Of a stretch of DNA of 64,000 nucleotides, positions 9,193 to 17,967 are shown piece after piece. Source of the DNA: Parabacteroides hominis (lineage in GTDB: Bacteria; Bacteroidota; Bacteroidia; Bacteroidales; Tannerellaceae). The number at the start of each line of letters is the position of its first letter. Positions within the stretch are counted from its first letter, which is position 1. The DNA lies in assembly GCF_014287585.1 (NCBI RefSeq), contig NZ_JACOOJ010000005.1:124001-188000 (forward strand), written 5' to 3'. The translations under genes were made by a program, and so were the position numbers. The notes beneath the pieces were generated by a model that worked only from the letters and a program-made list of their open reading frames with translations, did not search any database and had not been told where the DNA came from.

Positions 9193-11280
9193 ATGAAGGT
9201 AACATTATATCGATATGAAAAGGGAGCGCTCGTCATGCGTTCCGTTGAAATGGAAAAACTGCTGGCTGCCCTGCGGACGGAGAATCTCAACAAACCGGTC
9301 AGCACCACGCGCGACAAAGTCATGTTTGCACTGCCCGGCACGCAAAACAGTTTCATACAGAAACTTCCGGTAATCATTTTCAGCGGGACATTCCGCAAGA
9401 CAGGCGACCCCACCCCTCCCATGCGCGACTATTCGGGACTGGTCCTGCTCGAAGTAAACCATCTTTCCGACTTGCAAGAAGCGGTACAAATCCGGCAACA
9501 AGCCGCCATGATGCCACAAACGCTATTGGCATTCATCGGCTTTAGCGGGAAAAGCGTGAAAATAGTGGTCCCGTTCACATTGCCGGACGGGACGCTTCCA
9601 CGCTCACCCGAACAGGTCAAACGATTCCACTCGCAAGCCTACTTGACGGCAGTCAAATATTACCAGCCGCAATTAGGACGTAACATCACGCTGAAAGAAC
9701 CGGTTCCACAGCACGGATGCCGCATGAGCTATGACCCGCAGCCGGTATATAACCCCGATGCCGTTGCCATCCGGATCGAGCAACCGACGCAGATGCCAGA
9801 TTCGGAAGAGATCCGTATCATCCCGGAAGAACCGTCCGACCCGCTGCAAAGACTAATGCCCGGTATGTCACGCAACTACCGGATCGCCACACTGTTCAGC
9901 ATAGCGATGGTAGACGCCATCCGAAAATCCGGACAGATAAAAGACGAGAATCTCAAACCGGTCTTTACCTTATTAGCTGAAAATTGCCTGAAAGCCGGCA
10001 TCCCGGAAGAGGATGCCGTACAATGCACGCTACTTTACAACGATCTGAAACCCAAAGAGATGGAAATACGCATGACTTTCCGATCCGTCTACACACTGAA
10101 AGAAGCACTCGCCGGGAAGACATTCATGCCGGAAATCATGTCGCTGACTTTGCAATTAGAAGAATTCATGCTGCGCCGTTACGAAATCAGAAACAACAAG
10201 ATGAGTGGCGAAGTGGAATATCGGGACAAATCGCTCCTACGTTTCACATTCAGCCCTTTCACCCGCGAAGTCCGTAACTCTATCTGCACGGAAGCACACA
10301 AAGAAGGACTGAATGTCTGGGACAAAGACATCGAACGGTATGTTTACTCGGACAACACACCCGCTTTTTTCCCGATAGAAGAATACCTCGGGCATCTGCC
10401 CAAATGGGATGGCAAAGATCATATCCGGGCGCTTGCCAGACGTGTGCCTTGCAACAATCTCCGATGGGCTGACCACTTCTACCGATGGTTCCTCAGTATG
10501 GTGGCACACTGGTTAGGGTTGGACCGGGAACATGGCAACAGCACTACTCCCCTACTGGTCGGCGACCAGGGGTGCGGCAAATCGACTTATTGCCTGAACA
10601 TCCTGCCCCCCGAACTGCGGCAGTTCTACACAGACAGCATCGACTTCAGCAAGCGACGGGATACGGAGTTGGCTTTGCACCGCTATGCCCTGGTAAACAT
10701 AGACGAGTTCGATTCCGTCAAAGAGACGCACCAAAGCTACCTGAAGCATATCCTGCAAAAAGCGAACGTCAGCACACGGTTGCCCTACCAGACGGCCAAC
10801 AGGAATTTGAGACGTTACGCCACATTCATCGCGACAAGCAACAACTTCAATATCCTGACCGACCCGACCGGAAGCCGGCGTTTCATTTGCATCGAAGTCA
10901 CAGACACCATCGACTATACACAGCCGATCGACTACGAACAGTTGTATGCACAGGCGATGGAAGCATTGGCAAACAGCGAACGCTACTGGTTCACACACGA
11001 AGAAGAAACCGAAATCGTCGCCAACAACCGGCAATTCCAGCAAATACCGCCCGAAGAACAACTGTTCCTGCAATATTTCCGCCTCCCAAAACAGAATGAG
11101 GCAGGCGAATTTCTTCTGTCGATAGAGATTTTAGGGCGGATCAAGCAGAAACAACGCGATTTCAACTACACAAAAACCGTTATCTCCAACTTCGGACGCC
11201 TTTTGAAACGAAACGGCATCCCGTCGAAAAGGAGCAACAGAGGTACTATATATCAGGTAGTTGAGCTGAACAAGTCCTAA
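9193..11280 (+). CDS. VirE-family primase-helicase-like ATPase (BT4734-like N-terminus)
   Basis: This 695-residue protein begins with a BT4734/VirE_N-like region (about 1-200), the primase-related part. The VirE/D5-like ATPase core lies at about 370-600, with Walker A GDQGCGKST at residues 457-465, Walker B LVNIDEFD near 500-507, and the sensor-like TFIATSNNFNILTDPTGSRRF after it. The C-terminal tail (LGRIKQKQRDFNYTKTV) matches the end region seen in these Bacteroidales proteins. Such proteins are primase-helicases of phage satellites and genomic islands. In Bacteroidales they are found with HU-like proteins as stand-alone units of unknown role. The flanking TATCAC clusters are candidate binding sites. 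Confidence 0.85.
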   Translation: MKVTLYRYEKGALVMRSVEMEKLLAALRTENLNKPVSTTRDKVMFALPGTQNSFIQKLPVIIFSGTFRKTGDPTPPMRDYSGLVLLEVNHLSDLQEAVQIRQQAAMMPQTLLAFIGFSGKSVKIVVPFTLPDGTLPRSPEQVKRFHSQAYLTAVKYYQPQLGRNITLKEPVPQHGCRMSYDPQPVYNPDAVAIRIEQPTQMPDSEEIRIIPEEPSDPLQRLMPGMSRNYRIATLFSIAMVDAIRKSGQIKDENLKPVFTLLAENCLKAGIPEEDAVQCTLLYNDLKPKEMEIRMTFRSVYTLKEALAGKTFMPEIMSLTLQLEEFMLRRYEIRNNKMSGEVEYRDKSLLRFTFSPFTREVRNSICTEAHKEGLNVWDKDIERYVYSDNTPAFFPIEEYLGHLPKWDGKDHIRALARRVPCNNLRWADHFYRWFLSMVAHWLGLDREHGNSTTPLLVGDQGCGKSTYCLNILPPELRQFYTDSIDFSKRRDTELALHRYALVNIDEFDSVKETHQSYLKHILQKANVSTRLPYQTANRNLRRYATFIATSNNFNILTDPTGSRRFICIEVTDTIDYTQPIDYEQLYAQAMEALANSERYWFTHEEETEIVANNRQFQQIPPEEQLFLQYFRLPKQNEAGEFLLSIEILGRIKQKQRDFNYTKTVISNFGRLLKRNGIPSKRSNRGTIYQVVELNKS

Positions 11281-11306
11281 AAAAAGACTTTTCTTCTTCA
11301 AAAAAC

Positions 11307-11410
11307 AGTGACACATGAGTGATATGAGCGTGATAGATATTCCGAGCATCTATCACGCATTATAAATCTAATATACAGATAGTTAAAACAGAAAAGTGAT
11401 ATAGTGATAC
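11307..11410. repeat. Right cluster of TATCAC/GTGATA half-sites with an 11-bp hairpin
   Basis: GTGATA occurs at 11319, 11330, 11396 and 11404, and TATCAC at 11351. The perfect inverted repeat GCGTGATAGAT (11328-11338) / ATCTATCACGC (11348-11358) lies inside. AGTGACACAT at 11307-11316 repeats the left-hand sequence at 8441-8450. The outer pair, read on the minus strand, is TATCACTATATCACTTTT, nearly identical to the outer pair of the left cluster, so the HU/VirE module is bracketed by inverted copies. Confidence 0.6.
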
Positions 11411-11502
11411 TGATTTTAGGAAATGTATTGGCATCCGGCTTTGGCACATCTCCATTCTTTAATTCATTACATATATAATATTACATAATGTAATATTATT
11501 CT

Positions 11503-11510
11503 TATCTTTG
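11503..11510 (+). promoter_or_regulatory. Probable -7 element of the 11544-17883 operon
   Basis: TATCTTTG matches TAnnTTTG exactly and lies 33 bases before the ATG at 11544. The -33 region is AT-rich without a clear TTTG. An ATTACATAATGTAAT palindrome sits just upstream at 11480-11494 and could bind a regulator. Confidence 0.5.
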
Positions 11511-11543
11511 GTGCTGTTATCCTCTATCAAATATAATCTATTT

Positions 11544-12257
11544 ATGAAAACAGGGACTTCAATCATTCTACTATGTCTATCCATTGGAATGCTGCACGGA
11601 CAACAAACCGATACCAACAAGAGATTGCTTGGCAAGTTAGTGCAAGATTACTTTTCCGTAGTACAGGAATATGCCCTCGTTTATAACGGAAAGGAATATT
11701 CACGCTATGAAAAACAGACAACTAATCATCCGTATCTGGTAAACGCCGGATTCGAGGAAGGGACAATAAGTTTTGGGGGCATCGTCTATCCACGACTTCT
11801 CATGAAGCTGGACTTATTCCGGGACGAACTCGTTTTGCAATCGCCGAACAAGCTCTATCCCATCGTTGCCGAAAAAAAGCGAATCGATTACATCCTACTA
11901 AACGGTTACCGCGTCATCAACCCGTCGACAAGAGGATGGCAAGACTTCATCGGCAACGAATATATAGTGTTACTGTCCGACAATATCTATCCGGTTATCA
12001 AAAAATATATTGTCACCTACGAGGAAAAAGTAAACGGACTTTCCATCGAAGCCTCTTTCCGGATAAAAGAACGGTTCTATGTCGTCAAGGAAAACAGATT
12101 TTACCCGGTTAAAAACAAACGGGCGCTACTCAACCTTTTCCCTGATAAGAAGAAGGAGCTAAGCCGATACGCACGGGAACAGAAGCTGAACTTCAAGAAG
12201 CAGCCGGAACAGGCTTTCGTTACGATTGTCAAACAATATGAAGCATTAAACAGATGA
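11544..12257 (+). CDS. Secreted protein of unknown function (237 aa)
   Basis: I chose the ATG at 11544, which gives a clean signal peptide (MKTGTSIILLCLSIGMLHG then QQTDTNK); upstream in-frame codons run through the promoter. There is no named family. The mature protein is rich in aromatic and basic residues, has the segment IRYPVIAEKKR-like beta structure in the middle, and ends with RFYPVKNKRALLNLFPDKKK. That ending resembles the C-terminus of the protein at 7692-8348. Its stop overlaps the start of the receptor gene by four bases (ATGA), so it is translationally coupled to a TonB-dependent receptor and probably serves the same uptake system. Confidence 0.75.
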   Translation: MKTGTSIILLCLSIGMLHGQQTDTNKRLLGKLVQDYFSVVQEYALVYNGKEYSRYEKQTTNHPYLVNAGFEEGTISFGGIVYPRLLMKLDLFRDELVLQSPNKLYPIVAEKKRIDYILLNGYRVINPSTRGWQDFIGNEYIVLLSDNIYPVIKKYIVTYEEKVNGLSIEASFRIKERFYVVKENRFYPVKNKRALLNLFPDKKKELSRYAREQKLNFKKQPEQAFVTIVKQYEALNR

Positions 12258-15004
12258 GGATAAGACAAATCGGATATATTATAATCATGTTGATTATCTG
12301 CCATTCCCCGTTATTTTCCCAACAGAATGTCAGTATCCATGCCGAAAAACAACCGGCGACAGAAGTGTTCCGCCAGATAGCCGCACAAAGCGGATTGACT
12401 GTCTACTACAATCCGACGGATGTCGATTCGCTGATCGTCACGCTTGCCTGTACGGATACGCAACCGGCCGAAGCCATGCAGCAAGCATTGGAAGGCAGCC
12501 ATTTGCAAGTATTCGCGTTTGCCGACAAATATTTATTTGTCCTGAAAGACAAAAAACTGATTACCTCCCTTCCCGATAATTTTTTTGGGAGTGACAGGAA
12601 AGGAGAAGAAAAATCTAATTTTGCTGCTGTCCTGAATAAACAAAAAGAACAGAAAGCGACTTCGGAAAACAAGGTTTATACCATCGGCGACGCTTCAGCT
12701 CCCGGTTCAGGTAAAATCAAACTAAGCGGCCACATGACCGACTTCCGTACCGGCGAACCGGTCGTCGGCGCTGTCGTCTATATCGAGAATCCGACCATTG
12801 CGGCGACAACTGACGCATTCGGTTTTTACACGCTGCTTTTACCGGCCGGACGTCACAATCTACAGATCAAAGGGATGGGACTGAAAGATACCCAACGGCA
12901 AGTGATGCTCAATTCAGACGGGCAGCTCGACATTGAATTGGAAGAACAAGTCTATTCACTGAAAGAGGTGACCATCACTTCCGACAGGATAGCGAATGTC
13001 CGCAGTAATATATTAGGAGTAGAGCGAGTCAACATCAAGGAAATAAAGAACGTGCCGACTGTATTCGGTGAAAAAGACGTGATACGGATCGTCATGATGC
13101 TGCCGGGCGTGAAAGCGGTAGGCGAAGCCTCCAGCGGATTCAATGTGCGGGGAGGATCGACCGACCAGAACCTGATCTTGTTCAACAACGGTACGATCTA
13201 CAATCCGACACATTTGTTCGGACTATTCTCTGCATTCAATGCCGACTTGGTAAAAGATATCGAACTGTATAAAAGCAGCATTCCGGCTAAATACGGAGGT
13301 CGTATCTCATCCGTCCTCGAAATTAACGGAAGAGAAGGCAATAAAAAGAAATTCACGGGATCGGCAAGTCTTGGACTTCTGACCAGCCGCATCACTTTGG
13401 AAGGACCGATCGGAAAGAAAACATCTTTTATTGCCGGAGGCAGGACGACCTATTCGGACTGGCTGCTCAACCTGTTACCAGAGAAGAGCGGTTACAAAGA
13501 TGGGAAAGCCGGGTTTTACGATTTAAACCTGATAGTGGATCATAAGTTTTCCGACAAAGACAACTTGTATGCCAGCGGCTATTACAGTCACGATCATTTC
13601 TACTTCGATGCAAACGAACGATATAGCTATACCAACGCCAACGGCTCTTTAAAGTGGCGGCATGTCTTCCCGAACCGAATGACCGGGACTTTTACGGGTG
13701 GATACGATCATTATGATTATCTGACAAAAACAGAAGAGAATCCGGCAGAAGCCTACAGGTTACGTTTCGGTATAGACCAGATTTTCGGAAAGTTGGATTT
13801 CACTCATTACCTGAATGAAAAACATATACTTGACTTCGGAGGCGGGACAACTTACTACCGGTTGAATCCGGGGGAGAACTTGCCAAACCACCCGGAATCA
13901 TTGATCGCACCGGATAAATTGCAAAAAGAACAGGCGATGGAGACCTATTTTTATCTGGCTGACAGATGGGAGATAAACGACCGGTTGTCGGTAAGTGCCG
14001 GTTTGCGCTACATGATGTTCAATTCGATGGGGCCGCGCACCTATTCCCTTTACGATCCCACCTTCCTGCCCAGCGAAGGTACAGAGACAGAGACTAAGAC
14101 CGTCAACGGTTTTCGTGCCTTCAAGACCTATCATGCCCCGGAAATCAGATTGTCCGCCCGCTATGCTTTCGACGGCGACTTCTCCGTCAAAGCCGGATTC
14201 AACACATTGCAACAGAATATACACAAGCTGTCGAACACCACCATCATGTCGCCTACCGACACTTGGAAACTGAGCGACGCGAACATCAAACCGCAAAAAG
14301 GGATGCAGGTGGCAGCCGGATTATATAAGAACTTTATGGGAAACAGCATCGAGACTTCGATCGAGGCGTATTATAAAACCATGAAGGACTATCTGGACTA
14401 TCGGAGCGGTGCGCAACTGACCATGAACCATCATATCGAAACCGATGTAATCAGTACACAAGGCAAAGCCTACGGCGTGGAGTTGATGGTGAAAAAGACA
14501 CAGGGCAAACTGAACGGTTGGGTCAGTTATTCATATTCGCGAACCCAGTTGAGGCAACATGATGCCCGCATATCCGATCCGATCAACGACGGGAATTGGT
14601 ATCCGGCAGATTACGACAAGCCGCACGAAGTGAAATTTGCCGGTAATTACAAATTCACGCAACGATACAGTTTCTCTTTAAACTGCGACTACAGCACGGG
14701 ACGTCCGGTTACATTGCCGGTTTCCAAATTCAATTATGCGGGAGGAGAATTTGTTTACTACTCCGGGCGCAACCAATACAGAATACCGGATTTCTTCAGG
14801 ATGGATGTCGCGTTCAATATCGAACCGAGCCACAAGTTGACTCTGCTTACACACAGTACATTTTCCATCGGAGTTTACAACGTAACCGGAAGAAAGAATG
14901 CTTACTCCGTTTACTACATATCCGAAGGCGGGAAATTACAAGGCTACAAGATGGCTATATTCGGTGCTCCCATTCCTTATTTGTCTTACAATATAAAATT
15001 CTGA
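12254..15004 (+). CDS. TonB-dependent receptor with N-terminal STN domain
   Basis: A 916-residue outer-membrane receptor. Signal peptide to about residue 22 (HSPLFSQQ). An STN (secretin and TonB N-terminus) domain at about 24-98 (IHAEKQPATEVFRQIAAQSG, ALEGSHLQVFAF). A linker, then a CarboxypepD_reg-like domain at about 157-230 (GEPVVGAVVYIENP, TTDAFGFYTLLLPAG). The plug lies at about 240-370 (FNVRGGSTDQNLILFNNG), followed by the barrel ending in YLSYNIKF. The STN domain usually signals to a FecR-type anti-sigma factor, but none lies in this window. It overlaps the preceding secreted-protein gene by four bases and is followed by a DUF4249-like lipoprotein, a common partner of such receptors in Bacteroidetes. 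The substrate is unknown. Confidence 0.9.
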   Translation: MRIRQIGYIIIMLIICHSPLFSQQNVSIHAEKQPATEVFRQIAAQSGLTVYYNPTDVDSLIVTLACTDTQPAEAMQQALEGSHLQVFAFADKYLFVLKDKKLITSLPDNFFGSDRKGEEKSNFAAVLNKQKEQKATSENKVYTIGDASAPGSGKIKLSGHMTDFRTGEPVVGAVVYIENPTIAATTDAFGFYTLLLPAGRHNLQIKGMGLKDTQRQVMLNSDGQLDIELEEQVYSLKEVTITSDRIANVRSNILGVERVNIKEIKNVPTVFGEKDVIRIVMMLPGVKAVGEASSGFNVRGGSTDQNLILFNNGTIYNPTHLFGLFSAFNADLVKDIELYKSSIPAKYGGRISSVLEINGREGNKKKFTGSASLGLLTSRITLEGPIGKKTSFIAGGRTTYSDWLLNLLPEKSGYKDGKAGFYDLNLIVDHKFSDKDNLYASGYYSHDHFYFDANERYSYTNANGSLKWRHVFPNRMTGTFTGGYDHYDYLTKTEENPAEAYRLRFGIDQIFGKLDFTHYLNEKHILDFGGGTTYYRLNPGENLPNHPESLIAPDKLQKEQAMETYFYLADRWEINDRLSVSAGLRYMMFNSMGPRTYSLYDPTFLPSEGTETETKTVNGFRAFKTYHAPEIRLSARYAFDGDFSVKAGFNTLQQNIHKLSNTTIMSPTDTWKLSDANIKPQKGMQVAAGLYKNFMGNSIETSIEAYYKTMKDYLDYRSGAQLTMNHHIETDVISTQGKAYGVELMVKKTQGKLNGWVSYSYSRTQLRQHDARISDPINDGNWYPADYDKPHEVKFAGNYKFTQRYSFSLNCDYSTGRPVTLPVSKFNYAGGEFVYYSGRNQYRIPDFFRMDVAFNIEPSHKLTLLTHSTFSIGVYNVTGRKNAYSVYYISEGGKLQGYKMAIFGAPIPYLSYNIKF

Positions 15005-15007
15005 ACC

Positions 15008-16177
15008 ATGAAAAAGTTATCTATAAAACTATATATTGTTTTCTACTGCACGATGATCGGTTTGGCGACCGGTTGCATCACTCCCTACGAACCCGACGTG
15101 GAATGGATCAACGACCTTTTGGTTGTGGAAGGCACGATTATCGCTCCTTACGGAACCACAATCCACATCAACCGGACAAACGAAGGGTCCAGTAGTTTCT
15201 ATGACCCGAGCCTAACCGGCAAAAAAGCAATAGTCACCCTTATTTCCGATAAAGGCACAACAATTGCAACCGCAAAAAATACAACCGGAGGAACCTATAC
15301 GCTAACAGACTCTATTTCGTTCAAACCAGGAGAAAAATATGCCATTCACTTCCTGTTGGATGGTAAAGAATATCAGTCCGATTTTGTGGAACCGCAGATC
15401 ACACCGGAAATCGATGAAGTCAATTTCCAATATAAAGAACAGGAAGAAGTCAACATCAGGGTTTCGACCCATAACGATGCCCCGAACGGTTCGCCCTACT
15501 ATCGCTGGACGTATAAAGAGGATTGGGAAATACGGTCGGAATATTTTGCTTCTTATGTTTGGGATGGTGAAATCGTAGAGCGCATTTCTCATGATAGCCC
15601 TAAAAACACATTCTATTGCTGGAAAAACAACTCTTCGATTAATTTCCTGTTGGGTAAAACAGAACAAATGAAAATAAATAAAATAAAAGATCACACATTA
15701 ATAAATATACCCAGATACGACGATCGACTCTCTTATCTATATAGTGTTTTAGTCAGACAATATTCTTTAGATAAAGAGGCATTCGAATATTTTCGGAACC
15801 TGCAAAAAAACATTGATGAAGCGGGTGGATTATTTGCCCCTCAGCCAACAGAAATAAAAGGGAATATTACTTGCCTGACTAATCCTAAAGAAACTGTTAT
15901 CGGATATATCAATGCTTCCACTGAAACCACATATCGTTTATTCTTCAATGCTTATAAATTAGCAGGGATGGGAGACGTGTATAATTGCAAAGAAACCGAA
16001 TCTGTTTTATTAAAGGATATAGGAAATGCTTACGGAAAAGGATTGGCAATCTTAGATTTAATCGATGACCGAGGGGGAGAGCCCATATACAAATGCATAA
16101 ATCGTCGCTGCGTCGACTGCCTGTCACGCGGAGGGACAAAAGACAAACCGGATTTCTGGCCGAACGATCACAAATAA
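15008..16177 (+). CDS. DUF4249-like lipoprotein
   Basis: This 389-residue protein has a lipobox ATGC with Cys23, so it is a lipoprotein. The first part (LLVVEGTIIAPYGTTIHINRT, then KKAIVTLISDKGTTIATAKN, GGTYTLTDSISFKPGEKYAI) is the beta-sandwich arrangement of DUF4249 proteins. These are encoded next to TonB-dependent receptors and probably assist them at the outer membrane. The C-terminal part has several cysteines (NRRCVDCLSRGG) and ends in a short tail. It begins 3 bases after the receptor stop. The cellular role is inferred only from the partnership. Confidence 0.8.
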   Translation: MKKLSIKLYIVFYCTMIGLATGCITPYEPDVEWINDLLVVEGTIIAPYGTTIHINRTNEGSSSFYDPSLTGKKAIVTLISDKGTTIATAKNTTGGTYTLTDSISFKPGEKYAIHFLLDGKEYQSDFVEPQITPEIDEVNFQYKEQEEVNIRVSTHNDAPNGSPYYRWTYKEDWEIRSEYFASYVWDGEIVERISHDSPKNTFYCWKNNSSINFLLGKTEQMKINKIKDHTLINIPRYDDRLSYLYSVLVRQYSLDKEAFEYFRNLQKNIDEAGGLFAPQPTEIKGNITCLTNPKETVIGYINASTETTYRLFFNAYKLAGMGDVYNCKETESVLLKDIGNAYGKGLAILDLIDDRGGEPIYKCINRRCVDCLSRGGTKDKPDFWPNDHK

Positions 16178-16188
16178 AACTGTATCTT

Positions 16189-17883
16189 ATGAAAACAATT
16201 TTATCAATCAAACTTCTATATTTCTTCTTTCTGTTTGCTCTGATAGGAGCAAGCAACGGATATGCCTCCTCCTACGGAGAACGGGTATATGTCCAAACTG
16301 ACAAACAATTCTATCTATCAGGCGAATTACTCTGGTTAAAACTATATACCACAGATTCCGGCGGGAAATTAAGTTCTTTCAGCAAAGTAGGATATGTGGA
16401 ATTGATGAATGATTCTATCCCGGAAATACAGATCCGGCTCGATTTGGCAAACGGAACCGGCAACGGCTGGATGGAATTGCCGGTTACATTGCCAACCGGT
16501 TATTACCGACTGGTCGCTTACACCCGGTACATGCAAAACGAAGGAGAAGATATATTCTTTGAAAAAAAGATTTCTGTCGTAAATCCTTATCAGCCTCAGG
16601 AAAACCGGACACAGCCCGTAACTGAAAATCATTCTTTCAAGCAGCCTAACCGGATAAAATCGAACCATATCATAACGGTATCGACAGACAAGGCTTCATA
16701 TCAAGCAAGGGATAAAGGGGTTATCCGTATCCAAGGATTACCCACCGATTCCATCTCCCTTTCTGTTTCTGTTGCCGGTACAGACCCGATACAGACAACG
16801 GCTCCATCGATCCGGGAATGGAAAGAAAGCCTATTTTCAAAAGGCATGGCAAGTTTCACCACAAAAATTATTCCGGAATATGAAGGCCCCATCTATGAAG
16901 GACAGCTCATAGACCGAAGTAATAATCAGCCGGCTACGGAATACGGCATCGTCGGGCTGCTTTCTTTTCCGGGAGAAAATATCCAAGTATTCAACGGGAA
17001 AACCGATAAAAACGGACATATCACTTTTTACACGGGCTTGACACATGGGAAAAAGGAGATGGCTACGGTTGCGTTGAATACATCCGGGAAGTCATACCGG
17101 ATCGATTTACAATCTCCATTTGCCCGGCATCGATCCAAAACATTCCCGTCTATCTATCTCGATTCCACTTGGCATCAATATCTTTTGCAAAGAAGTATGG
17201 GAGTACAAGTCATGCAGGTCTATACCGGTGATTCCATCAACCGGATAGAAAGTGCCAGTCCCCACACGTTTTCCAAGCCCTACAAATCTTACATCCTGGA
17301 TGAATATACCCGTTTTCCTTTTATTGAAGAGATATTGACGGAATTCATTCCCATTGCCAGAGTCAGTAAAAAGGATGGCAAGCGGACCTTCTCTGTTCTA
17401 ACGGAAAAAATGGATAAGTTCTCTACACAAACGCTTGTTTTGTTCGACAACATACCAATCACAGACCAAGAACAGATATACAGCTATAACCCGTTATTGC
17501 TAAAAAAAATAGATGTCTATTTAGGACACTATATTTTCGGCGGGCAACGATTTGACGGTATCTTATCTTTTTCGACATATAAAGGAGATTACCAGGGGAT
17601 AAAGTTGGATCCGGCAACTCAATTGTTCGACAAAGGAAGCACACAGGCCACTCGTTATTTTTATACACCCGTATATGAAGAAGAGCAGGTTAAAACATCA
17701 GGCAAACCGGATTTCCGACATACCCTACTCTGGATTCCCACTTTACAAAATAAAGGGCAGGAAGAAATGACAATTCCATTTTACACCTCCGATCTACCTG
17801 GTGAATATACGATTACAGTCGAAGGAATCGGAAGAAACGGAACGATTGTAAATGCGACTTATACGATAAATGTAACAAATTAA
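16189..17883 (+). CDS. Exported macroglobulin-like (MG2-type) protein
   Basis: I chose the ATG at 16189, which gives a signal peptide (MKTILSIKLLYFFFLFALIGASNGYASSYGE); longer in-frame starts overlap the previous gene. The mature N-terminus, ERVYVQTDKQFYLSGELLWLKLY followed by GNGWMELPVTLPTGYYRLVAYTR, is the pattern of an MG2-like domain as in bacterial alpha-2-macroglobulin relatives. Another beta-sandwich segment lies near residues 260-320. There is no thioester motif, and at 564 residues it is far shorter than a macroglobulin. It is the last gene of the receptor operon and probably works at the outer membrane with the receptor and DUF4249-like lipoprotein. Confidence 0.65.
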   Translation: MKTILSIKLLYFFFLFALIGASNGYASSYGERVYVQTDKQFYLSGELLWLKLYTTDSGGKLSSFSKVGYVELMNDSIPEIQIRLDLANGTGNGWMELPVTLPTGYYRLVAYTRYMQNEGEDIFFEKKISVVNPYQPQENRTQPVTENHSFKQPNRIKSNHIITVSTDKASYQARDKGVIRIQGLPTDSISLSVSVAGTDPIQTTAPSIREWKESLFSKGMASFTTKIIPEYEGPIYEGQLIDRSNNQPATEYGIVGLLSFPGENIQVFNGKTDKNGHITFYTGLTHGKKEMATVALNTSGKSYRIDLQSPFARHRSKTFPSIYLDSTWHQYLLQRSMGVQVMQVYTGDSINRIESASPHTFSKPYKSYILDEYTRFPFIEEILTEFIPIARVSKKDGKRTFSVLTEKMDKFSTQTLVLFDNIPITDQEQIYSYNPLLLKKIDVYLGHYIFGGQRFDGILSFSTYKGDYQGIKLDPATQLFDKGSTQATRYFYTPVYEEEQVKTSGKPDFRHTLLWIPTLQNKGQEEMTIPFYTSDLPGEYTITVEGIGRNGTIVNATYTINVTN

Positions 17884-17895
17884 TATAGTAAATTT

Positions 17896-17926
17896 ATTGT
17901 ACTTATTACAACATTTTGTAACTTTG
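17896..17926 (+). promoter_or_regulatory. Promoter of the Gfo/Idh and beta-galactosidase genes
   Basis: The -33 element ATTG (TTG at 17897-17899), then 19 bases, then TAACTTTG at 17919-17926. Both the sequence and the spacing fit the Bacteroidetes sigma consensus. The ATG follows 41 bases later. Confidence 0.7.
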
Positions 17927-17967
17927 GGCAATATCTCAATTCATTGAATTGCTAATTTAATAATATC

